A stretch of DNA of 64,000 nucleotides from Cellulomonas sp. Root930 (GCA_001429255.1 LMJI01000002.1:124001-188000), one strand, 5' to 3'; positions 9,582 through 18,985 are shown, numbered from the stretch's first letter. Notes: generated from the letters alone by a model not told the origin. Translations and numbers: made by a program.

Positions 9582-9752
9582 TATGATCGAGCCCACCATG
9601 AGCAGCTCAAGTCGCTGCCGGCGTCGCGCCCGGGCCGATGAGCCCGGGGGAGACCATGCCGGCCACCTCTTCCTCTTCTCACTCCCCCCGGGGATCCCCA
9701 CCAGCGCCGACCTCCGGGTCGGCGTTCGCCGTGCCCCCGGCGGCGGTGCCAC
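9582..9752 (+). promoter_or_regulatory. promoter and structured leader of the CorC/CNNM operon, possible riboswitch
   Basis: TATGAT (9582-9587) is a good -10 element, giving a leader of about 160 bases before the GTG at 9753. The leader holds nested pairings: GCCGGC near 9616 with GCCGGC near 9658 enclosing CCCGGGC with GCCCGGG, then the hairpin CGCCGACC (9705-9712) with GGTCGGCG (9717-9724) just before the gene. A metal-sensing element (yybP-ykoY-like or other) would fit the transporter genes, but I could not match a known consensus. A leader peptide from the ATG at 9598, ending at 9759, is also open. Confidence 0.4.
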
Positions 9753-11072
9753 GTGCTGATCGAGTGGCTCCTCGTGGGCCTGGGGGTCCTGCTCACCCTC
9801 GGTACCGCGGTGTTCGTCGCCAGCGAGTTCTCGCTGGTGACCCTGGACCCGGGCCTCGTCGAGGGCCAGGCGGCACCTGACGACCGGCGCAGCCAGTCCG
9901 TCCTCAAGGCGCTCCGCCGGCTGTCCACCGAGCTCTCGGGCGCCCAGCTCGGCATCACCCTGACCACCATCCTGCTCGGGTACACCACGCAGCCCGCCGT
10001 CGTGCGGCTGCTGCGCCTCCCCCTGGAGGAGTCGGTGCTCGGTCAGGCGATCGGCGGCATCGTCGCGGGGGTGCTCGCGATCGTCCTGGTCAACGGCTTC
10101 TCGATGGTCGTCGGCGAGCTCATCCCCAAGAACCTCGCGATCAGCCGGCCGCTGCCCACGGCCCGGATGGTCGCCCCCTTGCAGCGCGGCTTCACGAGTG
10201 CGCTGCGCCCGCTCATCGTCGCGTTCAACGGGAGCGCCAACGCCCTGCTGCGCAGCGTCGGCGTCGAGCCGCGCGAGGAGCTCTCCGGCGGGCGCTCGCC
10301 CCAGGAGCTCGCCGCGCTCGTGCGCCGCTCGGCGGAGGTCGGGACCCTCGACGAGTCCACGGCGACCCTGCTCACCAACTCGATCGAGTTCACCGAGCTG
10401 ACGGCCGTCGACGTGATGACGGACCGGCTGCGGCTCGTCGTCGTCCGGCGCGAGGACCCGGCGTCCGACGTCATCGACCTGGCCCGCCGCACCGGCCACT
10501 CGCGGTTCCCCGTCATCGGCGACTCGAGCGACGACATCGTCGGGCTCGTGCACCTGCGCCGCGCGATCGCCGTGCCGTACGAGCGCCGCGCCGAGGTGCC
10601 CGCGGCCGCCCTCATGGTCGACGCGCCGCGCGTGCCGGAGACGGTGCACCTGGGCCCGCTGCTGGTCGAGCTGCGGGAGCAGGGCCTGCAGATGGCCGTC
10701 GTCGTCGACGAGTACGGGGGCACCTCGGGGGTCGTGACGCTCGAGGACGTCGTCGAGGAGCTGGTCGGGGACGTCGCGGACGAGCACGACCGCCGTCGCA
10801 CCTCGACAGCGCGCTCGGCGGACGGCTCGTGGCTGCTGCCCGGCGTGCTGCGACCCGACGAGCTGGTGGAGGTCACCGGGCTCCACGTCCCGGCCGACGG
10901 GCCCTACGAGACCCTCGGCGGGCTCCTGATGTTCATGCTGGGCCGCATCCCGACCGACGGCGACGAGATCGTCGTCGACGGGGTCCAGATCCAGGTCGAG
11001 GCCATGGCCGGACGACGCGTCGAGCGGGTGCGGGTGCGCCCCGCCGCCCCGGACGAGCAGGACGAGTCATGA
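9753..11072 (+). CDS. CNNM/CorC (HlyC) family membrane protein
   Basis: 439 residues. The N-terminal DUF21 membrane domain (about 1-190, beginning LIEWLLVGLGVLLTLGTAVFVASEFSL) has the conserved GELIPKNLAI. Two CBS repeats follow (about 210-330, VDVMTDRLRLVVV and GVVTLEDVVEELVGD), then a C-terminal CorC_HlyC domain (about 345-430). Families of this architecture act in magnesium/cobalt homeostasis, mostly as efflux proteins. It starts with GTG, overlaps the second paralogue by ATGA, and is preceded by a long structured leader, suggesting post-transcriptional control. Confidence 0.9.
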   Translation: MLIEWLLVGLGVLLTLGTAVFVASEFSLVTLDPGLVEGQAAPDDRRSQSVLKALRRLSTELSGAQLGITLTTILLGYTTQPAVVRLLRLPLEESVLGQAIGGIVAGVLAIVLVNGFSMVVGELIPKNLAISRPLPTARMVAPLQRGFTSALRPLIVAFNGSANALLRSVGVEPREELSGGRSPQELAALVRRSAEVGTLDESTATLLTNSIEFTELTAVDVMTDRLRLVVVRREDPASDVIDLARRTGHSRFPVIGDSSDDIVGLVHLRRAIAVPYERRAEVPAAALMVDAPRVPETVHLGPLLVELREQGLQMAVVVDEYGGTSGVVTLEDVVEELVGDVADEHDRRRTSTARSADGSWLLPGVLRPDELVEVTGLHVPADGPYETLGGLLMFMLGRIPTDGDEIVVDGVQIQVEAMAGRRVERVRVRPAAPDEQDES

Positions 11073-12112
11073 GCTCGAGCCTCGCCCTCGTCCTCGGAGT
11101 CCTCCTGCTCGCCGCGAACGCCTTCTTCGTCGGCGCCGAGTTCGCCATCATCTCCGCGCGGCGGAGCGCGATCGAGCCCCTCGCCCGCGAGGGGGACCGC
11201 CGCGCGATCACCGTCCTGTGGGCGATGGAGCACGTCTCGCTCATGCTCGCGTGCGCCCAGCTGGGCATCACCGTGTGCTCGACGAGCCTCGGTGTCGTCG
11301 CCGAGCCGGCGATCGCGCACCTGATCGAGGCGCCGCTCCACGCGCTCGGCGTGAGCGAGGACCTCACGCACCCGATCGCGTTCGTGCTCGCGCTCGCGAT
11401 CGTCGTGTACCTGCACGTGGTGCTCGGCGAGATGGTGCCCAAGAACCTCGCCGTCGCCGGCCCCGACCGCGCGGTCCTCCTGTTCGGCCCGCCGCTGGTG
11501 TGGATCGCCCGCGTGGTGCGCCCCGTCATCACCGGGCTCAACTGGATCGCCAACCACGCGCTCCGGCTGTTCGGGGTCGAGCCCAAGGACGAGGTCGCGT
11601 CGGCGTTCACCGCACAGGAGGTCCAGTCGATCGTCGAGCGGTCACAGGCGGAGGGGCTCCTCGAGGACGAGCAGGGGCTGCTCGCCGGTGCGCTCGAGTT
11701 CTCCGACCGCACCGCGCACGACGTCATGATCCGGACCGACGAGCTGGTCACCGTGGGGGTGGGCAGCACGCCCGAGGACGTGGAGAAGCTCGTCGCGCGG
11801 ACCGGGTTCAGCCGGTTCCCCGTGGTCGATGCGGACGGCGCGCCCACGGGGTACCTGCACCTGAAGGACGTCCTCTACGCCGACGAGGACTCACGGAGCA
11901 CGCCCGTGCCCGCGTGGCGGGTCCGCTCGCTCGCCGTCGTCGGCCCGGAGGACGAGGTCGAGGACGCGCTCGCGGCCATGCAGCGCTCCGGGTCGCACCT
12001 GGCTCGCGTCGACGAGGCCGGGCAGACCGTCGGGGTCGTCTTCCTCGAGGACATCCTCGAGGAGCTGGTCGGTGAGGTCCGCGACGCGATGCAGCGGGGC
12101 CAGCTGTTCTGA
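11069..12112 (+). CDS. CNNM/CorC family membrane protein, shorter paralogue
   Basis: 347 residues. The DUF21 membrane domain (about 1-185; NAFFVGAEFAIISARRSAIE, GEMVPKNLAV) is followed by two CBS motifs (about 205-320; AHDVMIRTDELVTV and GVVFLEDILEELVGEV). It stops right after the CBS pair and so lacks the C-terminal CorC_HlyC domain of its neighbour. Such long/short pairs are frequent in actinobacteria and probably form a hetero-oligomer. The ATG overlaps the upstream stop (ATGA), so the two are co-translated. Confidence 0.9.
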   Translation: MSSSLALVLGVLLLAANAFFVGAEFAIISARRSAIEPLAREGDRRAITVLWAMEHVSLMLACAQLGITVCSTSLGVVAEPAIAHLIEAPLHALGVSEDLTHPIAFVLALAIVVYLHVVLGEMVPKNLAVAGPDRAVLLFGPPLVWIARVVRPVITGLNWIANHALRLFGVEPKDEVASAFTAQEVQSIVERSQAEGLLEDEQGLLAGALEFSDRTAHDVMIRTDELVTVGVGSTPEDVEKLVARTGFSRFPVVDADGAPTGYLHLKDVLYADEDSRSTPVPAWRVRSLAVVGPEDEVEDALAAMQRSGSHLARVDEAGQTVGVVFLEDILEELVGEVRDAMQRGQLF

Positions 12113-12221
12113 TCACTCGTGTCACTCGTCCGGTTGTGCGGATCGCGTGCCCGTCGTCGGCGTGTCGCTCAGCGTGTCGCCGGGTTTGTCCGGTCCGTGC
12201 ACTGGACGGATGTCCAGAGAC

Positions 12222-12250
12222 TTGGAAGCGGGTCCACGAGCCGTTATGGT
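12222..12250 (+). promoter_or_regulatory. probable promoter of the VanY-type gene
   Basis: TTGGAA (12222-12227) and TATGGT (12245-12250) are separated by 17 bases. The resulting 5' leader is about 105 bases. I see no recognisable riboswitch in it. Confidence 0.45.
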
Positions 12251-12362
12251 TTCGTGACCGCACGACGCCGGGTTGCGTACAGCGCGCCCGACGACGACGT
12301 CGCGGCAGATCAGAGACGCGTGGACGATGGGAGGTGTCGTGGGGTCGCACAGCGAGGAGCCC

Positions 12363-13589
12363 ATGACGGCACCCCCGACCCGCCGCAGCCTCCGGGAGGC
12401 AGAGCGGCGGGCCACTTCTGAACCCACCCCGGTGACCGCTCCGCGACCGGATCCCGACTCACCGACCGCCGCCCACCACGTGCCGACCTGGGCGCACCAC
12501 GCACCCGCGCCGACACCCGTGACGGAGACGTTCGCGGTGCCGGCCCCCCGCGTGCAGGCCCCCGCCGCTCCCTCGGGCCGGTCGGCATGGACCTCCGCTC
12601 CGGTCCCCTCGTTCCAGCAGCGCACCGCGGCGTCCTTCACGCAGACGATCCCCGCGCCCCCGGCCCGCCCCGCGCCCGCCGCGGCGCTGACGACACCCGT
12701 CGCGACCATCGAGTGGCCAGCTCCGCCCGAGGCCTGGGTCAGTGCGCCGCCGGTCGCGACCGCCCAGCCCGCACCCGCACCGCCGGCCGCTGCCGAGGTC
12801 GCCGCTCCGGCCGTCGAGGACGTTCCCGAGCTCGCCGGCGTCGCGCACGGCACCGTCAGCCGCCGCACCCGCCGCCCCACGCGCACCGCCGCCCGGCTCA
12901 GCGTGCTCGGGGTGCTCGCCGGCATCACCGTCGTGATCCCCGTGAGCCAGGGCGTCGTCACCGGCCCGGCGGCGTTCGGCTCCGACGCGCTGGCCGACTC
13001 CACCCTGCCGAGCACCGTCTCGGCGCTCGCCGGGTCGTCGCTCTCCGCACTGCCCCCGTCGTCCCTCGTGTCCGCGGACGGCGCACTGCAGGCCCGCGGC
13101 CTGGCCGCCGCCAGCCGCACGGAGGAGCGGTCCGTGCTCCCGGGCTGTGACGGCTCCCTGCGGCCGGCCGGCCAGAACGGTCTGCTCAAGGTCGCGGACC
13201 TGTGCACGCTCTGGGACAACCACACGCAGCTCCGCGCGGACGCCGCCGTCTCGCTCGCCGAGTTCAACCAGGCCTTCGCCGCGCGGTTCGGTGGCGACCT
13301 GTGCCTCAGCTCCGGCTACCGGACGCTCGCCGCGCAGCGGGCCGTCAAGGCGCAGAAGGGCGGCCTCGCCGCCGTCCCCGGCAAGAGCAACCACGGCTGG
13401 GGCCTCGCCGTGGACCTCTGCCAGGACCAGACGTCCGGCGCGAAGTGGCGCTGGATCACCGAGAACGGGCCCACCTACGGCTGGGAGAACCCCGCGTGGG
13501 CGCAGCCGGGTGGCAGCGGCCCGTTCGAGAAGTGGCACTGGGAGTTCACCAAGGGCGTCCAGCAGGACGGCGAGTACTACGACGGCTGA
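12363..13589 (+). CDS. membrane-anchored D-alanyl-D-alanine carboxypeptidase (VanY, M15B)
   Basis: 408 residues. A long Pro/Ala-rich cytoplasmic N-terminal region is followed by a membrane helix (RLSVLGVLAGITVVIPVSQG, about 178-197) and an extracellular M15B peptidase domain. Metal and catalytic motifs are visible: SSGYRTLAAQRA, SNHGWGLAVDLC (the S/NHxxGxAxD zinc motif) and EKWHWEF (the HxH-type end). It trims D-Ala from peptidoglycan stem peptides. The ATG at 12363 has GAGGAG five bases upstream; an in-frame GTG at 12339 with GGGAGG is an alternative. It is convergent with the epimerase gene, with only 11 bases between. Confidence 0.85.
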   Translation: MTAPPTRRSLREAERRATSEPTPVTAPRPDPDSPTAAHHVPTWAHHAPAPTPVTETFAVPAPRVQAPAAPSGRSAWTSAPVPSFQQRTAASFTQTIPAPPARPAPAAALTTPVATIEWPAPPEAWVSAPPVATAQPAPAPPAAAEVAAPAVEDVPELAGVAHGTVSRRTRRPTRTAARLSVLGVLAGITVVIPVSQGVVTGPAAFGSDALADSTLPSTVSALAGSSLSALPPSSLVSADGALQARGLAAASRTEERSVLPGCDGSLRPAGQNGLLKVADLCTLWDNHTQLRADAAVSLAEFNQAFAARFGGDLCLSSGYRTLAAQRAVKAQKGGLAAVPGKSNHGWGLAVDLCQDQTSGAKWRWITENGPTYGWENPAWAQPGGSGPFEKWHWEFTKGVQQDGEYYDG

Positions 13590-13600
13590 GGCCGCCCCCC

Positions 13601-14527
13601 TCAGATCAGCGCGAGACCCCAGGTGATCGTGTGGCCGGCGCCGGGCGCCAGGTGCACCAGGTCGTCGCCCGTACGGAACGCGTCGGCGATGCACGTCATC
13701 GGCTCGGCAGCGACGCCCCGCCGCGCGATGTGCACCACGGTGTCGCCCGTGCACACCTGCCACGCCCGGGTCGCGTCGTCCGCCCAGAGCGCGACCGTGC
13801 GCCCGTCCGGGCAGCCGAGCCGGATCCAGGACAGGCCCTCCGCGTCGCGCGTGACGTCGATCCAGGCGTCGTCCAGGTCGAGACCCGTCAGCGAGCGCGG
13901 CTCCCTCAGGTCGTAGTCCCCGTCCACGCGCTCCGCTCCCGTCGGGAGCAGCCGCTCGTCGACCGTCACGTGCCGGGTCGCGTCCACCTGGAGGGTGCAG
14001 TCGTCGACCTCGGCGCCGCCGGGGGACAGCCACGGGTGGAACCCGATGCCGTACGGGGCCGTCGTCGCGCCCAGGTTGGTGCCCTCGGCCCGCACGTGCA
14101 GGCCGGCGTCGGTGAGCGAGTAGGTGAGCCGCACCCGCACCGGCCAGGGGTACCCGTGGGTGGGGACGACGACGTGCTCGAGGGTGACCGAGGTCGCGTC
14201 GGCGTGGGTCGTGTCGAACACGGCGTGGGCGACGAGGCCGTGCAGCGCCGTCTGCCGGGCGTGCTCGGTCAGGGGGACCTCGTAGGTGTGACCCTCGTAG
14301 CCGAAGACGCCGTCGCGCAGCCGGTTCGGCCACGGGGCGAGCACCGCACCCGAGAAGGCCGGCGCGATCTCGGTCTCGTCGAACGGCAGGACGACGTCGC
14401 GGCCGTCGACGGAGTATGAGCGGATGCTGGCACCGACCGCCGTGATGACGGCGCGCTGGCCGCCGAGCTCGAGGACGTGCTGGCGGCCGGTCGGCAGGGG
14501 AGTGGTGAGGGTCGTGGACACGCTCAC
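13601..14527 (-). CDS. aldose 1-epimerase family protein
   Basis: 308 residues, the usual length of galactose mutarotase-like proteins. Features of the fold are present: an early VLPFDETEIAPAFSGAVLAPWPNRL block, the active-site His in ALHGLVAH, and the GIGFHPW motif with the second His, both near their usual positions. It interconverts alpha and beta anomers of hexoses, or may act on hexose-6-phosphates; the sequence does not decide. It is a single gene with no operon partner. The ATG at 14525-14527 agrees with the family start. Confidence 0.85.
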   Translation of the reverse strand: MSVSTTLTTPLPTGRQHVLELGGQRAVITAVGASIRSYSVDGRDVVLPFDETEIAPAFSGAVLAPWPNRLRDGVFGYEGHTYEVPLTEHARQTALHGLVAHAVFDTTHADATSVTLEHVVVPTHGYPWPVRVRLTYSLTDAGLHVRAEGTNLGATTAPYGIGFHPWLSPGGAEVDDCTLQVDATRHVTVDERLLPTGAERVDGDYDLREPRSLTGLDLDDAWIDVTRDAEGLSWIRLGCPDGRTVALWADDATRAWQVCTGDTVVHIARRGVAAEPMTCIADAFRTGDDLVHLAPGAGHTITWGLALI

Positions 14528-14584
14528 ACGCTAGCGGGCCGGAGCCACGACCCGTGGGAACGAGTCATGTGTCCGGCCCGGCGG

Positions 14585-15478
14585 TCAGACGTCGGTGTCG
14601 TCGCCCCGCATGCGGGACAGGATGACGAGCGTCGTCCCGCCGACGAGGGCGACGGCTCCCAGCACGAGGAGGGTGCGGGTCGCGAAGCCGGTCGACGCCA
14701 GCTGCGCGTGCGGCGCTGCCAGGACCTCGCTCGTGAACGGGGGGTCCGTGGCGAGGAGATCCGCGATGGGCGTCGGGTCGGGGTCCACCGGCGTGGCTGG
14801 GTTCGCGGGCTCGACCGGGTTCACGGGGTCGACGGGCTCGATCGGGTCCACAGGCTCGATCGGGTCCACAGGCTCGATCGGGTCGATGGGGTCCACCGGG
14901 TCCACCGGCTCGACCGGGTCGACGGGCTCGACCGGGTCCACCGGGTCGACGGGCTCGATGGGGTCGACGGGCTCCACCGGGTCGACCGGGTCGACGGGCT
15001 CGATGGGGTCGACGGGCTCGATCGGGTCCACGGGCTCGACCGGGTCGACGGGCTCGACCGGGTCCACCGGGGCGATCGGGTCGGTGCAGACCGGCGCCTG
15101 CCCGCCCTCGCCGAAGTGCTCGTTGAAGCCGCTGATCTGGACCCAGGTGACGCAGTGCCCGTCGGGGAACGCGGCCGCGAACGTCGGGTGGTCGGCCCAG
15201 GGGTAGTAGTCCTTGCCGACGTATGCCGCGCGGGGCCAGACCCCGTTGTGCGGCACGGACTGGTGGACGTTGAAGGTCCGCGGGCCGGTGCCGTCGAGCG
15301 CGGTCACCCGGTAGTTGAGGTGGCCGTTCGCCTCGAACGTGGTGCCCGCGGGGAGCGTGACGCCCTCGGCGGTGACCGTGTACGGGGTCGGGCTGTCGGA
15401 GCCGCCGGCGTGGGCGGCCGTCGGGAGGAGGACGAGTGCCGCCGTCAGGGCAGCGGCACCGAGGGTGCGCAGATGCAT
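14585..15478 (-). CDS. LAXTG-anchored surface protein with Pro-Val-Asp-Pro repeats
   Basis: 297 residues. A signal peptide ([25 protein letters not shown]) leads into a globular domain of about 110 residues (25-135, with [13 protein letters not shown] and a Cys pair), then about 85 residues of Pro-[VI]-[DE]-Pro repeat. A sorting signal ends the protein: LASTG, a hydrophobic helix ([17 protein letters not shown]) and a basic, then acidic tail. LAXTG is the motif recognised by class E sortases in actinobacteria, so covalent attachment to the wall is inferred. The repeat would act as a rigid wall-spanning stalk. The ligand or role of the head domain is unknown. No sortase gene is in the window. 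Confidence 0.8.
   Translation of the reverse strand: MHLRTLGAAALTAALVLLPTAAHAGGSDSPTPYTVTAEGVTLPAGTTFEANGHLNYRVTALDGTGPRTFNVHQSVPHNGVWPRAAYVGKDYYPWADHPTFAAAFPDGHCVTWVQISGFNEHFGEGGQAPVCTDPIAPVDPVEPVDPVEPVDPIEPVDPIEPVDPVDPVEPVDPIEPVDPVDPVEPVDPVEPVDPVDPIDPIEPVDPIEPVDPIEPVDPVNPVEPANPATPVDPDPTPIADLLATDPPFTSEVLAAPHAQLASTGFATRTLLVLGAVALVGGTTLVILSRMRGDDTDV
14808..15078 (-). repeat. degenerate tandem repeat coding for the Pro-Val-Asp-Pro stalk
   Basis: Alternating GGGTCGACGGGCTC- and GGGTCCACCGG-like units of 9 and 18 bases on the plus strand encode PVDPVEP and PIEPVDP on the minus strand. Unit-to-unit variation is at synonymous sites or Val/Ile exchanges. Length variation by slippage is likely between strains. 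Confidence 0.85.
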
Positions 15479-15823
15479 GGGTGATCCTTCCTGGGCGCGA
15501 AGGCGCGCCTCGAGGTGGGTGCGGAACCGGTGATGATGACGACGGCGGGAACCCGGCGGGCCTCAGCTGGGGCCCGGGATGCGGAGTCGGGACGGGTCGT
15601 CGACCGCGTCCGCTCTCTCCCTGCTCGCGTTATGACAATTGTCGCTTATCCGGTTGCCTCGGGCATGGGCCCGAGGTCCCACGTAGGTCCTTCGTGCGGG
15701 TGAACGGCGTCCTGTCTGTGGACAGCGAGGTGTGCCACCCCTGCGCCGTCCCCTAAAGTTCCGGCCAGTGCAACCGGACATGACGGATGAACCGGACACC
15801 CATGACGCGAGGAGGGATCGCCG
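15479..15823. other. intergenic control region between the anchored protein and the Tad operon
   Basis: 345 bases without a gene, between divergent genes. It contains the AT-richest stretch nearby, with the palindrome GACAATTGTC at 15634-15643, a plausible operator or part of a promoter. AGGAGG at about 15809-15814 is the ribosome site of the next gene. No RNA gene is seen. Confidence 0.5.
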
Positions 15824-17050
15824 GTGGACGGTGTGGCGATCCTCGAGACCGAGGTGCGCGAGCTCATCCGGCGGCGGGGGCTCGACCCCGTGCGGGACCG
15901 GCCGGGGGTCGTCGCGCTGGTCTCGGACGCCATCGCCGACTACGACGAGCGGTCGGTCGTCGGTGCGGTCCCGCCGCTCGTGGACGCGGTCGCGGCGCAC
16001 AAATCGGTGGTCGACGCGGTCGCCGGGCTGGGTCCGCTGCAGAAGTACCTCGACGACCCCGAGGTCGAGGAGATATGGATCAACTCGCCGACGCAGGTGT
16101 TCGTCGCCAGGCGCGGTGAGGCCGAGCTGACGACGACGATCCTCACGGACGGCCAGGTGCGGGATCTCGTCGAGAAGATGCTGAAGGTGTCGGGCCGGCG
16201 GCTCGACCTGTCCAGCCCGTTCGTGGACGCCAGCCTGCCGGGCGGGGAACGGCTGCACGCGGTGATCCCGGACGTCACGCGGCGGCACTGGTCGGTGAAC
16301 ATCCGCAAGTACGTGGTCCGCGCGACGACGCTCGACGACCTCGTCGGCCTCGGCACGCTGACCCCGCACGCGGCGGCCTTCCTGCAGGCGTCCGTCCGGG
16401 CCGGTCTGAACGTGCTGGTCTCCGGAGGAACTCAGGCCGGCAAGACCACGATGCTGAACGCTCTCGCGGGCGCCATCCCCGCGCGCGAGCGGGTCATCAC
16501 GTGCGAGGAGGTCTTCGAGCTGCGGCTCGTGGCGCGTGACTGGGTGGCCATGCAGTGCCGCCAGCCCAGCCTCGAGGGGACCGGGGAGATCCCGCTGCGG
16601 CGGCTGGTGAAGGAGGCGCTGCGGATGCGCCCGAACCGGCTCCTCGTCGGCGAGGTGCGGGAGGCCGAGGCGCTCGACCTGCTGATCGCACTCAACGCGG
16701 GGGTGCCGGCCATGTGCACCATCCACGCCAACTCGGCGCGCGAGGCGCTGACCAAGCTCTGCACGCTGCCGCTGCTGGCGGGGGAGAACGTCTCCGACCG
16801 GTTCGTGGTGCCCACGGTCGCGTCCGCCGTGGACCTGGTGGTGCACCTGGACCTGGACGGCAGCGGGCGGCGGCTGGTGCGGGAGATCGTCGCGGTGCCG
16901 GGCCGCGTGGAGCAGGGGATCGTCGAGACCGCCGACGTCTTCCACGCGCGCGACGGGCACCTGGCGCGGGCGGACGGCTACCCGCCGCACCCCGAGCGGT
17001 TCGCGCGCACGGGGACCGACCTGTCCGCGCTGCTGCGGGGTCGGGCCTGA
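15824..17050 (+). CDS. CpaF/TadA-type secretion ATPase
   Basis: 408 residues of the VirB11/CpaF family, the hexameric motor of Tad (tight adherence) pili. Motifs seen: Walker A SGGTQAGKTTML (about 205-216), Asp/His boxes around ERVITCEEVFEL, Walker B-like LLVGEVREAEALDLL and the AMCTIHANSAREAL box. The GTG at 15824 has a strong AGGAGG about ten bases upstream. It is first in an operon with TadB, TadC and pilin-like genes, all overlapping or nearly so. Confidence 0.9.
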   Translation: MDGVAILETEVRELIRRRGLDPVRDRPGVVALVSDAIADYDERSVVGAVPPLVDAVAAHKSVVDAVAGLGPLQKYLDDPEVEEIWINSPTQVFVARRGEAELTTTILTDGQVRDLVEKMLKVSGRRLDLSSPFVDASLPGGERLHAVIPDVTRRHWSVNIRKYVVRATTLDDLVGLGTLTPHAAAFLQASVRAGLNVLVSGGTQAGKTTMLNALAGAIPARERVITCEEVFELRLVARDWVAMQCRQPSLEGTGEIPLRRLVKEALRMRPNRLLVGEVREAEALDLLIALNAGVPAMCTIHANSAREALTKLCTLPLLAGENVSDRFVVPTVASAVDLVVHLDLDGSGRRLVREIVAVPGRVEQGIVETADVFHARDGHLARADGYPPHPERFARTGTDLSALLRGRA

Positions 17051-17913
17051 TGGGGGTTCTGGTGGGCCTGCTGCTCGGGGCCGGGGTCGCGTGCATCTGG
17101 TGGTCGTTCTGGGCGGAGCCTCGGCACCCCAGGTCGGCGCGCAGGGTCGGGTGGCACGCCCGCACGCAGGACGCCCTGGTCCAGGCGGGGGTCACCGGTG
17201 TGACGCCGCACGGGCTGCTGGTGACCAGCGTCCTGCTCGGGCTGGTCGTCCTGCTCGTCGGGACCGCCCTCACGCGCATCCCGTCGATCGCGCTCTGCTT
17301 CGCGGTGTTCGCGGCGATGGCCCCCTGGGCGGTCGTGCGCTCGCGGGCACGTCGGCGGCGCGCCCGGCTCCGGCAGCTCTGGCCCGAGGTGGTCGACCAC
17401 CTGGGCTCCGGCATCCGCGCGGGGCTGGCGCTGCCCGAGGCGGTCGCCCAGATCGGGGAGCGCGGGCCGGTCGAGCTGCGCGAGGCGTTCACCGCGTTCG
17501 CCGAGGACTACCGGGCGACCGGGCGGTTCGGGGAGTGCCTCGACCTGCTCAAGGCCCGCCTCGCCGACCCGGTGGCCGACCGGATCATCGAGGCGCTGCG
17601 GCTGACGCGCGACGTCGGTGGCACGGACCTCGGTCGGCTGCTGCGCACCCTGGCCTCGTTCCTGCGCGAGGACGTGCGGACGCGCGGTGAGCTCGAGGCG
17701 CGGCAGAGCTGGACCGTGTACGCGGCGCGTCTGGCGGTCGCCGCTCCGTGGATCGTCCTCGCGCTCCTGGCCACCCGACCGGAGGCTGCGAGCGCCTACG
17801 ACACCCCGGCGGGCTTCGCCGTCCTCGTCGTCGGCGGTGCCTGCACGGTGGTCGCGTACCTGATCATGCTGCGCATCGCGCGGCTTCCCGACGACCCGCG
17901 GGTGCTGCGGTGA
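17050..17913 (+). CDS. TadB-like type II secretion F-domain protein
   Basis: 287 residues. Two N-terminal helices (1-18 and about 56-90), a cytoplasmic T2SSF domain (about 115-225; WPEVVDHLGSGIRAGLALPEA, then DVGGTDLGRLLRTLASFLRED) and two C-terminal helices make the standard TadB layout. It is the inner-membrane platform on which CpaF acts. The ATG overlaps the cpaF stop (TGATG). Confidence 0.85.
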   Translation: MGVLVGLLLGAGVACIWWSFWAEPRHPRSARRVGWHARTQDALVQAGVTGVTPHGLLVTSVLLGLVVLLVGTALTRIPSIALCFAVFAAMAPWAVVRSRARRRRARLRQLWPEVVDHLGSGIRAGLALPEAVAQIGERGPVELREAFTAFAEDYRATGRFGECLDLLKARLADPVADRIIEALRLTRDVGGTDLGRLLRTLASFLREDVRTRGELEARQSWTVYAARLAVAAPWIVLALLATRPEAASAYDTPAGFAVLVVGGACTVVAYLIMLRIARLPDDPRVLR

Positions 17914-18842
17914 GCCCGGCCGTCGCCGGTGCCCTCATCGGGCTGCTCGGGGGCCTCGGCCTGACGATCGTCCTGTTCCGCCTGCGCGCCCGCCGCATCA
18001 CGCTCGACCAGCGGCTCGCGCCCTACCTGCGACCGCAGCCCACGTCCTCGGGACTGCTGCGGGCGCCCACCGTCCGCGGACCGTTCGCCACGGTGGAGCG
18101 GCTCGTCGCCCCGGTGATGGCCGACGCCGTCCGGCTCGTCACCCGTCTGGGCTCGCCCACGTCGGAGCTGCGCCGCCGCCTGTCGCGGGCCGGCCGACCC
18201 GAGACCGTCGAGCAGTTCCGCGCCGGGCAGGTGGTCTGGGGCGTGCTCGGCCTTGCCGGAGGCCTCGCGTTGGCGCTCCTCCTCGCGGCGACGCGTGGTG
18301 CCGGTGTCGTGGCGCTCGTGGTGCTGGTCGCCGTCTGCGGGCTGGTCGGCGTGCTCGCGCGCGACTGGGCTCTCACGCGGGAGCTGCAGGCTCGCGAGTC
18401 GCGGATGCTCACGGAGCTGCCGACGATCGCGGAGCTGCTCGCCCTGGCGGTCGGCGCCGGGGAGGGCGCGGTCGGCGCCCTGGAGCGCGTGGTGCGGAGC
18501 ACGCACGGCGAGCTCTCCGCCGAGCTGGCCCGCACCCTCGCGGACGCTCGCGCGGGCGCCCCGCTGACCGTCGCGCTCGACAACCTGGCAGACCGGACCG
18601 GGCTCACCGCGCTGGCCCGCTTCGCGGAGGGCGTCGCCGTGGCGGTCGAGCGGGGGACGCCGCTGGCGGACGTGCTCCGGGCGCAGGCGCAGGACGTCCG
18701 CGAGGAGGGGCGCCGGGCGCTCATGGAGACCGGTGGGCGCAAGGAGGTGCTGATGATGGTCCCGGTGGTCTTCCTGATCCTCCCGGTGACCGTCGTCTTC
18801 GCCGTCTTCCCCTCGATGGTGGTCCTGCGGGTCGGTCTGTGA
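17910..18842 (+). CDS. TadC-like type II secretion F-domain protein
   Basis: 310 residues with the second T2SSF domain of the Tad system (about 170-285; LTELPTIAELLALAVGAGEGAVGALERV, then EEGRRALMETGGRKEVLMMVPVVFLILPVTVVF). Helices flank it at both ends. It forms the membrane platform with TadB. The GTG start overlaps the upstream stop (GTGA). Confidence 0.85.
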   Translation: MSPAVAGALIGLLGGLGLTIVLFRLRARRITLDQRLAPYLRPQPTSSGLLRAPTVRGPFATVERLVAPVMADAVRLVTRLGSPTSELRRRLSRAGRPETVEQFRAGQVVWGVLGLAGGLALALLLAATRGAGVVALVVLVAVCGLVGVLARDWALTRELQARESRMLTELPTIAELLALAVGAGEGAVGALERVVRSTHGELSAELARTLADARAGAPLTVALDNLADRTGLTALARFAEGVAVAVERGTPLADVLRAQAQDVREEGRRALMETGGRKEVLMMVPVVFLILPVTVVFAVFPSMVVLRVGL

Positions 18843-18985
18843 CCCGCAGGGGAACGTGGCACGGCGCCCGAGCGGCGTCCGACGAAGGGAGAACCGATGA
18901 CGAGCGGCACCGAGAGCACGGACGACCGGCCGCCCTCGCGCACCGGGGCGCTGCTGTGGGGCTCGCTGGTGTGGGGCGGGACCGC

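Noticed and set aside
8728..9759. Plus-strand frame through the response regulator ending at the CorC start
   Set aside because: Most of it is antisense to the regulator. Only the last part, from the ATG at 9598, could be a leader peptide, and is noted with the leader.
14595..15206. Plus-strand Gly-Ser-Thr repeat protein
   Set aside because: It is the antisense reading of the Pro-Val-Asp-Pro repeat of the anchored protein, which has a signal peptide and sorting signal.
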